Shown one piece after another: positions 36,733-45,038 of a DNA stretch of 64,000 nt. The DNA is from Tolypothrix tenuis PCC 7101. GTDB lineage: Bacteria; Cyanobacteriota; Cyanobacteriia; Cyanobacteriales; Nostocaceae. The position numbers were made by a program, and so were the translations under genes. Within the stretch, counting starts at the first letter, position 1. Every line of letters starts with the position of its first letter. Location of the stretch: positions 2,415,977 to 2,479,976 of the forward strand of contig NZ_AP018248.1 in the NCBI RefSeq assembly GCF_002368295.1, written 5' to 3'. A model generated the notes under the pieces. It had not been told where the DNA came from. It did no database searches and worked only from the letters and a program-made list of their open reading frames with translations.

Positions 36733-37613
36733 AATTCATCTATCCAAATATGGATTTCAACCTATATCTGCAATGTCATTGCAATTTGAACTAGGACTGA
36801 AAACTTCAGACCTAATTAGGTGACGCTGCTAGCTTGTAGCTGCTCAATTGCTATCCAATCTCTGAGCTATTAATAGTGATTTGAGCTACTACTATTAGCA
36901 ATACTCATACCAATTCTGGAAAATTTGTCACTAGATTTTCAGCTAGACGCTCGGAACAAATCTGAATGACTCAATTGTGAATTAGCATTTATGATTTTTT
37001 TGAATGTTAAAAGCTGCTGGCTGCAATACATCAAATTTTTACATTATGGTTTTGTAAAAGCTACTTGAATGTACTGGTATAAATTACTTTGTCTTTGGTT
37101 AATCTTGCTTGTAGCGGCAGGCACTTTTTATCTAAAACTACTTTTTCTAAAGTTGTAAAACTCTAGCGTTTTCCTATCTCTAGAGAAGTATTTCTGAGAA
37201 ATTAGCCGCTTTTAGCTCATATCCAAATTTAACCAAATTCACTGCTATTTCTGAAAATCAATTAATAAAATTTAACACTCTCTAGGAACTAATATTTAAT
37301 GTCAAATTTGAGGTTTTTTCAGAGTAGGCTATTGTGAATTTTTATAGCAATCCTGGAAAGCATCTGTTACCCATGAAACGTATAACAGCACCATACCTGA
37401 AAATTATGGGAAATTATTTTTCAATCTGTCTCAAGTATGCTATTCTCAGGAACTTTTTTTTGAGATTCTTCAGGACGTTACTTAATACAAAACGGTAAGA
37501 TTTTCATCTATCTAACGTCAGAATCAGGGAGTAAAAACTGCGATTTTTAGATGATGGCTTTACGGGGATAGCAGCAGGTTTCCCAAATCCTGCACTTGGC
37601 AATCAACATATGC
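36733..37613. other. 881-bp intergenic region without a recognisable gene
   Basis: AT-rich spacer between the end of the inositol oxygenase gene and the start of the transporter operon, both leftward. I find no ORF with recognisable motifs, no STRR and no copy of the LacI-type palindrome. A promoter for the transporter operon is presumably within its left part. Confidence 0.45.
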
Positions 37614-38507
37614 TTAGAATTTTAAAGTAGCAGGTAAATACTTAGCCACTAAATCTTCATAATATGGTCTGAGTTCTTGCCAATTTGGAGGATTGGGGTT
37701 TTTAGAATACAAATCATAAGGATTGAATAATTTTACCCACTTGAACATTTCGCGATCGCGCTGATTCATTAAATGTTCGTAGGCGTTTTCTCGATGTTGT
37801 GGATAAAAGGAGTGATAACGCAGAATGTACAAAGCAGGTTCAGGTAAATAGGGCTTCATCATATGATATAGATATTCATCATGACCCCATGACATCTGGA
37901 CATTACTTAATCCACAATTCGGCTCGTAAATCCCATATTTGGTGTTATATTTCGGGTTATTGTAATCAGGATTTTCTTTAAAGAATTCTGCAAAGACAAT
38001 TTTATCAGAGAATGCACAACCCACAGGATAAGTATCACCGACAGTCGCCCATTGGGGTTCACCAAATAAACACAGCACCTTCCCCATATCGTGAAAGAAG
38101 CCAGTTAGTACCATCCAATCAGGATGTCCATCAGCACGAATAGCTTCTGAGGTTTGCAATAAGTGCTGTAACTGATCTAAATCTGTATCTGGATCGGAAT
38201 CGTCAACCAATTGGTTTAAAAATTCCACCGCATCCCAAACCGTCATTTCTCGCTGATTAAACTGCAAAAACTCTGCTTTTTTCTGAAGAACAAAGTCGTA
38301 TGTTTGGTTAACATGATTTAAGCGATAAAACTCTTTAACTGAATCTCTAGTAGTTGTTTCATAATTTCTGTATTCAGCAGTAGTTTTACCCGCTTTAATT
38401 ATGCTTTCTGGATCGGGATAGCGATTCAGTACATCTTCTTCCCATTCTTCTAGGGAATGTAAGGGATTTTTTTCAGCTTGATTAACGGTATTGAGAGTAT
38501 AAGACAT
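37614..38507 (-). CDS. Inositol oxygenase (MIOX family)
   Basis: 297 aa. Di-iron enzyme that cleaves myo-inositol with O2 to D-glucuronate. All six iron ligands known from mouse MIOX can be matched: His115 (QLQHLLQTSE), His139-Asp140 (GFFHDMGK), His209 (SWGHDEYLYH), His232 (LRYHSFYP) and Asp265 (NPYDLYSK). GEPQWATVGDTYPVGC and the last spacing (His232 to Asp265, 33 residues) are as in the animal enzyme. It is soluble, with no signal. Two TGCACACGTGTGCA palindromes lie 50-100 bp upstream and a third beside the lacI and gluconokinase genes, linking it to the uronate genes. Bacterial MIOX is uncommon; here it would feed glucuronate to UxaC. Confidence 0.95.
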   Translation of the reverse strand: MSYTLNTVNQAEKNPLHSLEEWEEDVLNRYPDPESIIKAGKTTAEYRNYETTTRDSVKEFYRLNHVNQTYDFVLQKKAEFLQFNQREMTVWDAVEFLNQLVDDSDPDTDLDQLQHLLQTSEAIRADGHPDWMVLTGFFHDMGKVLCLFGEPQWATVGDTYPVGCAFSDKIVFAEFFKENPDYNNPKYNTKYGIYEPNCGLSNVQMSWGHDEYLYHMMKPYLPEPALYILRYHSFYPQHRENAYEHLMNQRDREMFKWVKLFNPYDLYSKNPNPPNWQELRPYYEDLVAKYLPATLKF

Positions 38508-38555
38508 ATTTGTGAGGAGTTACGCCAGTTTCTTGTGGAATCGGACTTTGACTCT

Positions 38556-38575
38556 TTATGCACACGTGTGCATAA
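38556..38575. promoter_or_regulatory. Candidate LacI-family operator O1
   Basis: Perfect 20-bp palindrome TTATGCACACGTGTGCATAA with the central CG typical of LacI-family operators, about 50 bp upstream of the inositol oxygenase start. Confidence 0.8.
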
Positions 38576-38592
38576 GTCGATGTTTTTATAAT

Positions 38593-38606
38593 TGCACACG
38601 TGTGCA
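38593..38606. promoter_or_regulatory. Candidate LacI-family operator O2
   Basis: Second TGCACACGTGTGCA palindrome, its centre 34 bp from that of O1. Paired sites suit cooperative binding at the inositol oxygenase promoter. Confidence 0.8.
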
Positions 38607-38813
38607 TAAAACGCGTATTAAGTTTTTTTGCAACTTCTCGAGTCAACCTCAGCAATTATATGATTAGAGTCTTTGCGGCTGCTGTCAGCGTAGTCTCAAG
38701 CCTGTAGTATGTAGGTGCTGAAAGCAAGAATAATCGCCCAAATCGTCTCAATCTTAATTCCTATAGCAGCAATACTACTCGATTAGGCATTATTCAAAAT
38801 TGGTTTCGGGAAA

Positions 38814-38861
38814 AGGTTAAAGGTTTTTTCTTTCCCTTTTTTCCCTTAATTGACAAGTATT
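38814..38861. repeat. Dispersed 'GACAAGTATTGA' repeat, copy 1
   Basis: A segment GTTAAAGGTTTT...CCCTTAA-GACAAGTATTGA also appears at about 53473-53526. It is non-coding. Confidence 0.5.
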
Positions 38862-38898
38862 GATAGCAGCAGGGATCTTTAACAGTTAGGTTCGCCCT

Positions 38899-38934
38899 AT
38901 GAGTAATAGTACCCTCACAGGTACTATTACTCAT
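38899..38934. other. Perfect 15-bp stem hairpin between divergent genes
   Basis: ATGAGTAATAGTACC and its exact reverse complement are separated by CTCACA and followed by AATTTTTAG. It looks like a terminator, but no annotated gene reads into it: inositol oxygenase reads left from 38507 and DUF1350 reads right from 39179. Confidence 0.6.
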
Positions 38935-39041
38935 AATTTTTAGTTGATATTGTAGCTTTGAGAGTAAAGCGAAAGAGACATCTGTCTTCTAGCTATAGGA
39001 CTCATATTTGATTTTTGAAGTTCAGGTAGACACGCTAGTAG

Positions 39042-39068
39042 GATGCGTTAGCGATAGCGTAACGCATC
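39042..39068. repeat. Dispersed hairpin family B, copy 1
   Basis: GATGCGTTA-GCGATAGCG-TAACGCATC, identical to 44982-45008. Confidence 0.8.
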
Positions 39069-39178
39069 AATCCCAACGCTGAATAAATCTATGCTCAAAT
39101 TACAGAAAGTAAGCTGAGTGTAAACACATATATTAAGTCAAAATTACGAACAATTTCTATCACTTAATTAGGTAAATT

Positions 39179-40288
39179 ATGAGGCTAAAGCTAAGATTTA
39201 AACCAGTTTCTTTTAGTTGGGTTGCTCTACATCCCCAACCTCGAGGAGTTATCCAATTTATTGGAGGAGCATTTTTCGGTACCTTTGGCCCCATGTTCTT
39301 TTATCGCTATTTACTAGAAAGTTTATTTAATCGGGGCTATACAATAATTATTTTGCCATTTAACTTTACTTTTGACCATTACACCGAAGCCGGGTTTCTC
39401 ATCAAAGAACAGTATAGAATTATCCCGGAATTGGTGAGAATGGCAAAGCTAGCAGGTTATAATTATGAGATTTACCAAGATAATTCTAACTTTGCTTGGA
39501 TAGGTCATAGTATTGGTTGTAAATACATTGCGCTTTTGGAAGCATTTAGTAGCTTTCCTGAGGAACCAGATGCTATTAAGCAGATAATTCGTGAAGTAAT
39601 TCAAGAAGCTTCAGGTTCCTTATCTCCAGAAAAGCAAGAGAAGAAAGTTCAAATTGTGTTCAATGATATTGAATATCTAATCAATGAACTGAGGCGGAAA
39701 AATATAAAAACCCAAAATTTAATTTCCTATTATGTCAACCCCCAAGATTCTATAGCTCAAGACAAAACTGATAATTCTGATGTTAGTATTGGTAGCCTCT
39801 TTATTAAAAGCCAGCCATCTCTACTGTTAGCTCCAGTTAATACTAAACTTGACAGCGCCATTAAACCTAAACTTTTGGCAAATTTTCTCATTAGTTTAGG
39901 AGTGGATATTAAACCAACTCCTGAAGAAACATTTGTTTTAATGGAAAAGAGCCGTTTATTTAATTTGCTAGGATTAGTTTATTTCAAGTCAGATAATATA
40001 GGTAAATCAACACGCGAATGGTTCTTAGATACATTTAAAAAGCCGCCGCAAGATTTCCGTGCAGAATTAAAAGGTGGACATTTAAGGTCTTTAGGATTTC
40101 GTTTAGGTAATTTCGTTATCAATTTTCCTGATTCTTTTTCGATTTTACCTATCCAATCCGTCAAAAATAGAAATGCCGATTTTGAATTTCATGTAACTCA
40201 ACTGCTAAATTATCTCGAAGAAAAACGTCAGGAAAAGCAAAAATCAAATAAAGAGTTTATTGAGCAAGTAAAACTAGAATTAGTGTAG
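39179..40288 (+). CDS. DUF1350 family alpha/beta-hydrolase-like protein
   Basis: 369 aa, cyanobacterial/plant family of unknown function. The N-terminal block VIQFIGGAFFGTFGPMFFYRYLLE and WIGHSIGCKYIALLEAF resemble an alpha/beta-hydrolase with a nucleophile-elbow-like G-H-S-I-G, and HLRSLGFRLGNFV follows near the C-terminus. The C-terminal ~25 residues are highly charged. No signal peptide is clear. It lies between inositol oxygenase and gluconokinase genes but has no obvious biochemical link to them, and no LacI-type palindrome lies directly before it. Confidence 0.82.
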   Translation: MRLKLRFKPVSFSWVALHPQPRGVIQFIGGAFFGTFGPMFFYRYLLESLFNRGYTIIILPFNFTFDHYTEAGFLIKEQYRIIPELVRMAKLAGYNYEIYQDNSNFAWIGHSIGCKYIALLEAFSSFPEEPDAIKQIIREVIQEASGSLSPEKQEKKVQIVFNDIEYLINELRRKNIKTQNLISYYVNPQDSIAQDKTDNSDVSIGSLFIKSQPSLLLAPVNTKLDSAIKPKLLANFLISLGVDIKPTPEETFVLMEKSRLFNLLGLVYFKSDNIGKSTREWFLDTFKKPPQDFRAELKGGHLRSLGFRLGNFVINFPDSFSILPIQSVKNRNADFEFHVTQLLNYLEEKRQEKQKSNKEFIEQVKLELV

Positions 40289-40292
40289 ATGT

Positions 40293-40349
40293 ATGTTGGG
40301 TTAAGCGCATCGCAACCCAACATGAATATTGAAAGCTTAACCTATATTT
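40293..40349. repeat. Dispersed hairpin repeat, family C, copy 3
   Basis: ATGTTGGGTTAAGCG...CGCAACCCAACAT hairpin followed by GAATATTGAAAGCTTAACC, starting 5 bp after the DUF1350 stop codon. Confidence 0.75.
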
Positions 40350-40435
40350 CGCTGTTGGGTTTCCCGACTTGCGCGAAATGGTGTTGTGTTAGGTGTTAAT
40401 TTCCAAATATGATTTGTTGCTAAGTATTTATCTGT

Positions 40436-40507
40436 GCGGCGGTGCGTTACGGCTAAATCTCATTGTCGCTACGTCCCAAATCCTTTCACAGCCGTAACAC
40501 ACCCTAC
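40436..40507. repeat. Dispersed hairpin repeat, family A, copy 2
   Basis: Same 72-bp layout as 29818-29889. A shorter GTGCGTTGCGC/GCGACAACACAC hairpin follows at about 40529-40558. Confidence 0.8.
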
Positions 40508-40593
40508 CAATTACTATAATGAATATCGGTGCGTTGCGCTGCGCGACAACACACCCTACCAATTAACAAATACCTATTACCCATTACCAATTC

Positions 40594-41079
40594 CTAAATT
40601 CCTAAAGCTGTTCTAATATTTTGCACAATAACTTGTGGTGACTCTGCAATATCTATAGATAAGGTGTCTAATGGCTCTTCGAGAGTATGAAATTGACTAT
40701 CCAATAGAGCTGCACTCATATAATGATTTTGGCGCTCTTGCAAGCGCTTTTCGATTAACTCATAAGACCCTTTAAGGTAAACTATTTTGACGAGGTTGCT
40801 ATCTACTAACAAAATTTGACGATAGCTGTCTTTTAATGCTGAACAAGCTAACACCACATTTTGATTGTTTTGAAGCCAAGTTTTAATAGCTGTTTGCAAA
40901 TTTTGTAACCAAGGTGTTCTGTCAGCTTCCGTTAAGGGGATACCACTCCGCATTTTTTCTACATTCTCTGGTGAGTGGAAACTGTCAGCGTCGCTAAATT
41001 TCCAGTGTAAAGCTTCGGCTAGTAGTTTTCCGATGGTGGTCTTACCAGAGCCAGAAACACCCATGACCAGAATAATCAT
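40594..41079 (-). CDS. gntK: Gluconokinase
   Basis: 161-aa GntK-type kinase that phosphorylates D-gluconate to 6-phosphogluconate. Walker A GVSGSGKTT (residues 8-16), the gluconate-family block FSDADSFHSPENVEKM, PLTEADRTPWL and CSALKDSYRQIL are all present, and the length is typical. It is transcribed leftward, divergent from lacI, with one TGCACACGTGTGCA operator in the 75-bp shared promoter region. Its product enters the oxidative pentose phosphate pathway, central to dark and heterocyst metabolism in cyanobacteria. In this neighbourhood gluconate is probably made internally from mannonate, which is an inference. Confidence 0.95.
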   Translation of the reverse strand: MIILVMGVSGSGKTTIGKLLAEALHWKFSDADSFHSPENVEKMRSGIPLTEADRTPWLQNLQTAIKTWLQNNQNVVLACSALKDSYRQILLVDSNLVKIVYLKGSYELIEKRLQERQNHYMSAALLDSQFHTLEEPLDTLSIDIAESPQVIVQNIRTALGI

Positions 41080-41119
41080 TTGACAAATATCTCAATTTTC
41101 CTAATAATTAATATTATCA

Positions 41120-41133
41120 TGCACACGTGTGCA
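41120..41133. promoter_or_regulatory. Candidate LacI-family operator O3
   Basis: TGCACACGTGTGCA again, in the 75-bp divergent promoter region of gntK and lacI. It is 41 bp from the gntK start and 21 bp from the lacI start, so repression of both, including autoregulation, is plausible. Confidence 0.82.
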
Positions 41134-41154
41134 TAAAGTGTAGTAAAATAATAA

Positions 41155-42177
41155 ATGAGCAAAAGAAAAATCTCCATAGAAGATATTGCTCGGAAAGCAG
41201 GTGTTTCGCATACCACGGTTTCACGTGCTTTGCGAGACAGTCCGTTAATTAGCCCTAAAGTGCGAGAAGAAATTAAACAACTGGCGCGAGAAATGGGTTA
41301 TGTTCCCAATGGGATTGCTCAAAGTTTACAAACTCAAAAAACCAATACCATTGGCGTAGTAGTCACTTCCATAGCAGATCCCTTTTTTGCGGAGGTAGTA
41401 GAAGGAATAGAACAGATAGCTAGATCCTCAGGTTTGAGTGTGTTGTTAAGCACTTCCCACCGCAATGTTGAGCAAGAAATAGCAGCGATTGATAACTTTT
41501 ATCGTCGTCGGGTAGACGGTATTTTAGTAGCTGATTCTCGAATTAATACAAACCATACCCAGCAAATAGGGCAAATAGCTACACCCACAGTTTTTATTAA
41601 TAGCCAAACTGCAAACCAACCCGAATCGTTTCACTCAGTCAGAATAGATGATTACTTAGGCGCTAGGTTAGCTGTACAGCATTTAGTCAGTTTAGGACAT
41701 ACTTCTATAGGGTACTTGGGTGTAGGCGATCGCAGTTTATCAAATCAGTTACGCCAAGAAGGTTATCAAACAGTTCTGAGTGAGGCTAATCTACCACAGA
41801 TAGATGATTGGATAGCAATTAGAGAAGAAGATAATACCAGAACCAGCGATGTTGTCACCGGACAACAGATGCTACCTCAGTTAGTCAAAGCTGGTGTAAC
41901 CAGCGTCTTTTGTTACAACGATATGGTAGCAGTGGGCGCGCTCTTAGCTTGTAAAAAATTAGGTATTTCTGTACCTCAAGATTTAAGTTTAGTAGGATTT
42001 GATGGTATTGCTTTAGGCGGTTATATTACTCCACCGCTCACAACAATTCGCCAGCCAATGTTAGAAATTGGTCGTGTAGCTATGCAAATGTTACTAGATT
42101 TATTGCAGGACAAAACTGTAGAGAATCGGGTTTTATCTCCTTATTTAATTGAGAGAGGAAGTACGGCGAGGAAATAG
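41155..42177 (+). CDS. LacI-family transcriptional regulator
   Basis: 340 aa. N-terminal LacI HTH (IEDIARKAGVSHTTVSRALR) with the hinge helix region YVPNGIAQSLQTQKT, then a periplasmic-binding-like effector domain (IGVVVTSIADPFFAEVVEGIE, RRVDGILVADS, VRIDDYLGARLAVQHL, SVFCYNDMVAVGALLACKKLG, LSLVGFDGIALGGYITPPLTTIRQP). It probably binds TGCACACGTGTGCA sites upstream of its own gene, gntK and inositol oxygenase. The effector is likely an intermediate such as glucuronate, mannonate or gluconate; this is inference. The gene stops inside a heptamer repeat (stop TAG at the GGAAATA units). Confidence 0.93.
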   Translation: MSKRKISIEDIARKAGVSHTTVSRALRDSPLISPKVREEIKQLAREMGYVPNGIAQSLQTQKTNTIGVVVTSIADPFFAEVVEGIEQIARSSGLSVLLSTSHRNVEQEIAAIDNFYRRRVDGILVADSRINTNHTQQIGQIATPTVFINSQTANQPESFHSVRIDDYLGARLAVQHLVSLGHTSIGYLGVGDRSLSNQLRQEGYQTVLSEANLPQIDDWIAIREEDNTRTSDVVTGQQMLPQLVKAGVTSVFCYNDMVAVGALLACKKLGISVPQDLSLVGFDGIALGGYITPPLTTIRQPMLEIGRVAMQMLLDLLQDKTVENRVLSPYLIERGSTARK

Positions 42178-42488
42178 GAAATAGGTAATGGGTAATTGGT
42201 AATTGGTAATTGGTAATTGGTGATTGATGATTGGAGAATCCATGTGCACATTTCATTCTGGCATAAATAAGCAATTTTTTATTAAACAAGTAAAGCCCTA
42301 GGTTGTATTCATTTTTTCACTGCTGTGCTAATCCATTGGAAACCCTTCTATCTCATAAACGCTAATATCAATTTATTTAAATCCAGCAGTGGATATAAAC
42401 TCTCAAAAAGAGATTATGTCAGAGATATTTAATTACCAATTACCAATTACCAATTACCAATTACCAAAATAAACTTTACTAAAAAAAG
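42178..42488. repeat. lacI-uxaC spacer with inverted STRR pair
   Basis: AATTGGT units (about 42191-42220) and ACCAATT units (about 42432-42466) are in opposite orientation and exact complements over about 30 bp, 210 bp apart. No TGCACACGTGTGCA site is present, only a lone ATGTGCACAT at 42242-42251. Confidence 0.75.
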
Positions 42489-43919
42489 ATGTTAACTAAA
42501 AAACGAAATTTATCAAGCGATCGCTGTTTTGCTCCAGAACCAGTACAGCGACAAATTGCGCGTCAATTTTTTGACAGCATCTCTACTCTACCCCTAGTCT
42601 GTCCACATGGTCATGTAGAGCCAGCTTTGTTAGCAAATCCAGCCGCCCGATTTGGTTCACCAACGGAATTATTGATCCTTCCCGACCATTATATTTTTCG
42701 GATGCTTTATAGTCGGGGGATACCTTTAGAAGCTCTCGGCATACCTACCAAAGATGGTACACCCATAGAAACTGACCATCGCCAAATTTGGCAGATATTT
42801 GCAGACCATTTTTATCTATTTCGCGGTACACCCTCTGGTTTGTGGCTGAAAGATGAACTAATTAACGTCTTTGGTGTGGATGAGCCTTTAAATTCGCGCA
42901 ATGCTGGCAATATCTACGATTATCTAGAAAAGCAGTTAGCTTTACCGGAGTTTTCACCCCGGGCTTTATTTAAACGCTTCAATATAGAGGTGCTTTGTAC
43001 CACCGATGCAGCTAGCGATAATTTAGAATACCATCAATCCTTGCACCAAGAGGATTTTACCCAAATTAGACCAACTTTTCGACCAGATGCAGTTGTCAAC
43101 TTAGATGTTATCGGATGGCGAGAAAATCTTGCTCAGTTGGAAAGGGCTGTAGGTAGAGAAATTAGCACTTACGCTGCTTTTATCCAAGCTTTAGAAGAAC
43201 GTCGGGCTTTCTTTAAAAAGATGGGTGCGACAGCTACTGACCACAGTGCTGCTACACCTTATACCGCACGCCTTTCTGACCCAGAAGCCGAAGCTATCTT
43301 TGCTAGAGCATTAAATAACAAGCTCAATCCCAGTGATGTAGAGCAGTTCACTGGTCATATGTTCATGGAAATGGCGCGGATGAGTGTGGAAGATGGCTTA
43401 GTTATGCAGATGCATTGCGGTATTATGCGTAACCATAACCCAGCTATCTTTGAGCGATTTGGGTCTGATAAAGGCGCAGATATTCCTCTGCAAATCGAGT
43501 GGACGCAAAATCTGCGTCCGTTGTTGAATGCTTACGGTAACAATAAAGACTTCCATTTAATTTTGTTTGGCTTGGATGAAAGCTCATATAGCCGGGAGTT
43601 AGCGCCGCTAGCTGGGCATTATCCGGCTGTATTGCTTGGGCCACCCTGGTGGTTTCACGATAGCGTTAGTGGTATGGAGCGCTACTTTAATCAGGTGATG
43701 GAAACTGCGGGACTTTACAATACTGCTGGATTTAATGATGATACACGCGCTTTCGTTTCTATTCCCGCCCGTCACGCTGTTTGGCGGCGTGTAGCTTGTA
43801 ATTGGTTAGCAGGGTTGGTAGTCAGGGGGTTAATTGAGGAAGAGGAAGGCTATGACATGGCTGCGGCTGTAGCTTACGACCTCGCTAAGGATGCTTATAA
43901 ATTGCAGAGACGCGATTAA
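42489..43919 (+). CDS. uxaC: Glucuronate isomerase (uronate isomerase)
   Basis: 476 aa. Converts D-glucuronate to D-fructuronate (or galacturonate to tagaturonate). It belongs to the amidohydrolase-like uronate isomerase family: metal-binding H-x-H at residues 40 and 42 (VCPHGHVEP), VLCTTDAASDNLEYH, MHCGIMRNHNP, LLGPPWWFHDSVSGMERYF, and the C-terminal AGFNDDTRAFVSIPARHAVWRR. It precedes the SDR and LarA-like genes in the same direction, which fits sequential steps after inositol oxygenase. The last three codons and stop (RRD-stop) are supplied by the dispersed palindrome at 43908-43927. Confidence 0.94.
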   Translation: MLTKKRNLSSDRCFAPEPVQRQIARQFFDSISTLPLVCPHGHVEPALLANPAARFGSPTELLILPDHYIFRMLYSRGIPLEALGIPTKDGTPIETDHRQIWQIFADHFYLFRGTPSGLWLKDELINVFGVDEPLNSRNAGNIYDYLEKQLALPEFSPRALFKRFNIEVLCTTDAASDNLEYHQSLHQEDFTQIRPTFRPDAVVNLDVIGWRENLAQLERAVGREISTYAAFIQALEERRAFFKKMGATATDHSAATPYTARLSDPEAEAIFARALNNKLNPSDVEQFTGHMFMEMARMSVEDGLVMQMHCGIMRNHNPAIFERFGSDKGADIPLQIEWTQNLRPLLNAYGNNKDFHLILFGLDESSYSRELAPLAGHYPAVLLGPPWWFHDSVSGMERYFNQVMETAGLYNTAGFNDDTRAFVSIPARHAVWRRVACNWLAGLVVRGLIEEEEGYDMAAAVAYDLAKDAYKLQRRD

Positions 43920-43927
43920 TCGCGTCT
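43908..43927. repeat. Dispersed palindrome overlapping the uxaC stop
   Basis: AGACGCGATTAATCGCGTCT, identical to 545-564. The TAA at its centre is the uxaC stop codon. A fragment of another dispersed repeat (CGAACCGCAAAGACGCG) follows at about 43997. Confidence 0.85.
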
Positions 43928-44095
43928 GTACAAGATTGCTGAGTCAAGAGAATAGGGGTAGTGGTTCATCGCCTTAATTTTGAGGGTTGAAATAACGAAC
44001 CGCAAAGACGCGTTCGGCGCAGCCGTTCCCGAAGGGTAGGACACGAAGGTAAGAGTTTTGAGAGAGTTTTTGCATTAGTCTCAGGGGAATTATTA

Positions 44096-44932
44096 ATGCC
44101 GAATTTAATATTGGATAGGCTTTTTAGCCTGCAAGGCCAGGTAGCAGTAATTACAGGTGGATCGGGGGTGTTGGGTGGTGCGATCGCACGTGGTTTGGGT
44201 TTGGCGGGGGCGCGGGTGGCGGTTATGGGGCGCAATGAGGCACGGGCAGAGGCGGTAGTTAAGGATATTATCGCTAATGGTGGGGAAAGTTTGGCGGTGC
44301 TGGCAGATGTGAGCGATCGCGCACAATTAGAAGTGGCTAGAGATGCGATTCTACAGCATTGGGGGCAAATAGATATTTTAATTAACGCCGCTGGTGGTAA
44401 TATCCCGGCTGCCACAATTACCCCTGATGCTACATTCTTTGATATGCCACACGCAGCTTTTGAGCAAGTGGTAAGTTTGAATTTGGTGGGGACTTTATTA
44501 CCTAGCCAAGTTTTTGGTGAAGCGATGGTAGACAAAAATCAACCTCGGGGTTGTATCGTGAATATTTCTTCGATGTCTGCTATCCGTGTAATTAGTCGGG
44601 TGGTTGGTTACTCAGCTGCTAAAGCGGGGATAGATAACTTTACGCGCTGGCTAGCGGTAGAACTCGCGCAAAAATATGGAGATGGATTGCGGGTGAATGC
44701 GATCGCACCTGGTTTCTTTATTGGCGAACAAAATCGAGATTTACTGCTAAATCCTGATGGCAGTTTAAGCGATCGCGGACAAAAAATTATTGACCATACC
44801 CCAGCCGGACGTTTTGGCGAACCTGAAGAATTACTCAGCACGGTAATTTGGTTATGTAGCGCTGGTTCTAGTTTCATCAACGGCGTAGTTGTACCTGTAG
44901 ACGGTGGTTTTAGTATCTACAGCGGTGTTTGA
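44096..44932 (+). CDS. SDR oxidoreductase, probable D-mannonate (fructuronate) oxidoreductase
   Basis: 278-aa short-chain dehydrogenase, start preceded by AGGGG. Cofactor motif TGGSGVLGGAIARGL, the NAAGGN block, catalytic Ser in NISSMSA and Y-x3-K in VGYSAAKAG, and RVNAIAPGFF. The segment FIGEQNRDLL and the length match the SDR-type mannonate oxidoreductases (UxuB/YjmF-like of Bacillus and Thermotoga), which interconvert fructuronate and mannonate with NAD(P)H. Its place between uxaC and the LarA-like gene supports this. The alternative is a gluconate 5-dehydrogenase-like activity. Another possibility, general sugar-alcohol dehydrogenase, cannot be excluded from sequence alone. Confidence 0.82.
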   Translation: MPNLILDRLFSLQGQVAVITGGSGVLGGAIARGLGLAGARVAVMGRNEARAEAVVKDIIANGGESLAVLADVSDRAQLEVARDAILQHWGQIDILINAAGGNIPAATITPDATFFDMPHAAFEQVVSLNLVGTLLPSQVFGEAMVDKNQPRGCIVNISSMSAIRVISRVVGYSAAKAGIDNFTRWLAVELAQKYGDGLRVNAIAPGFFIGEQNRDLLLNPDGSLSDRGQKIIDHTPAGRFGEPEELLSTVIWLCSAGSSFINGVVVPVDGGFSIYSGV

Positions 44933-44981
44933 ATAGGCAGGGGGCTGGGAGCAAGGGGAGCAGAGGAGGCAGTTCATGTAG

Positions 44982-45008
44982 GATGCGTTAGCGATAGCGT
45001 AACGCATC
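44982..45008. repeat. Dispersed hairpin family B, copy 2
   Basis: Identical 27 bp to 39042-39068, 31 bp upstream of the LarA-like start, after an STRR-type G-rich stretch. Confidence 0.8.
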
Positions 45009-45038
45009 TATATTCAGCTTTCTTAATTTTGAATTGAA

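Noticed and set aside
42242..42251. ATGTGCACAT palindrome upstream of uxaC as a fourth operator
   Set aside because: It shares only the TGCACA half with the 14-bp operator and lacks its central CG; too short to support.
43966..44535. 189-aa ORF antisense to the SDR gene
   Set aside because: The plus-strand SDR has clear motifs; the antisense frame is Ser/Ala/Lys-rich without family features.
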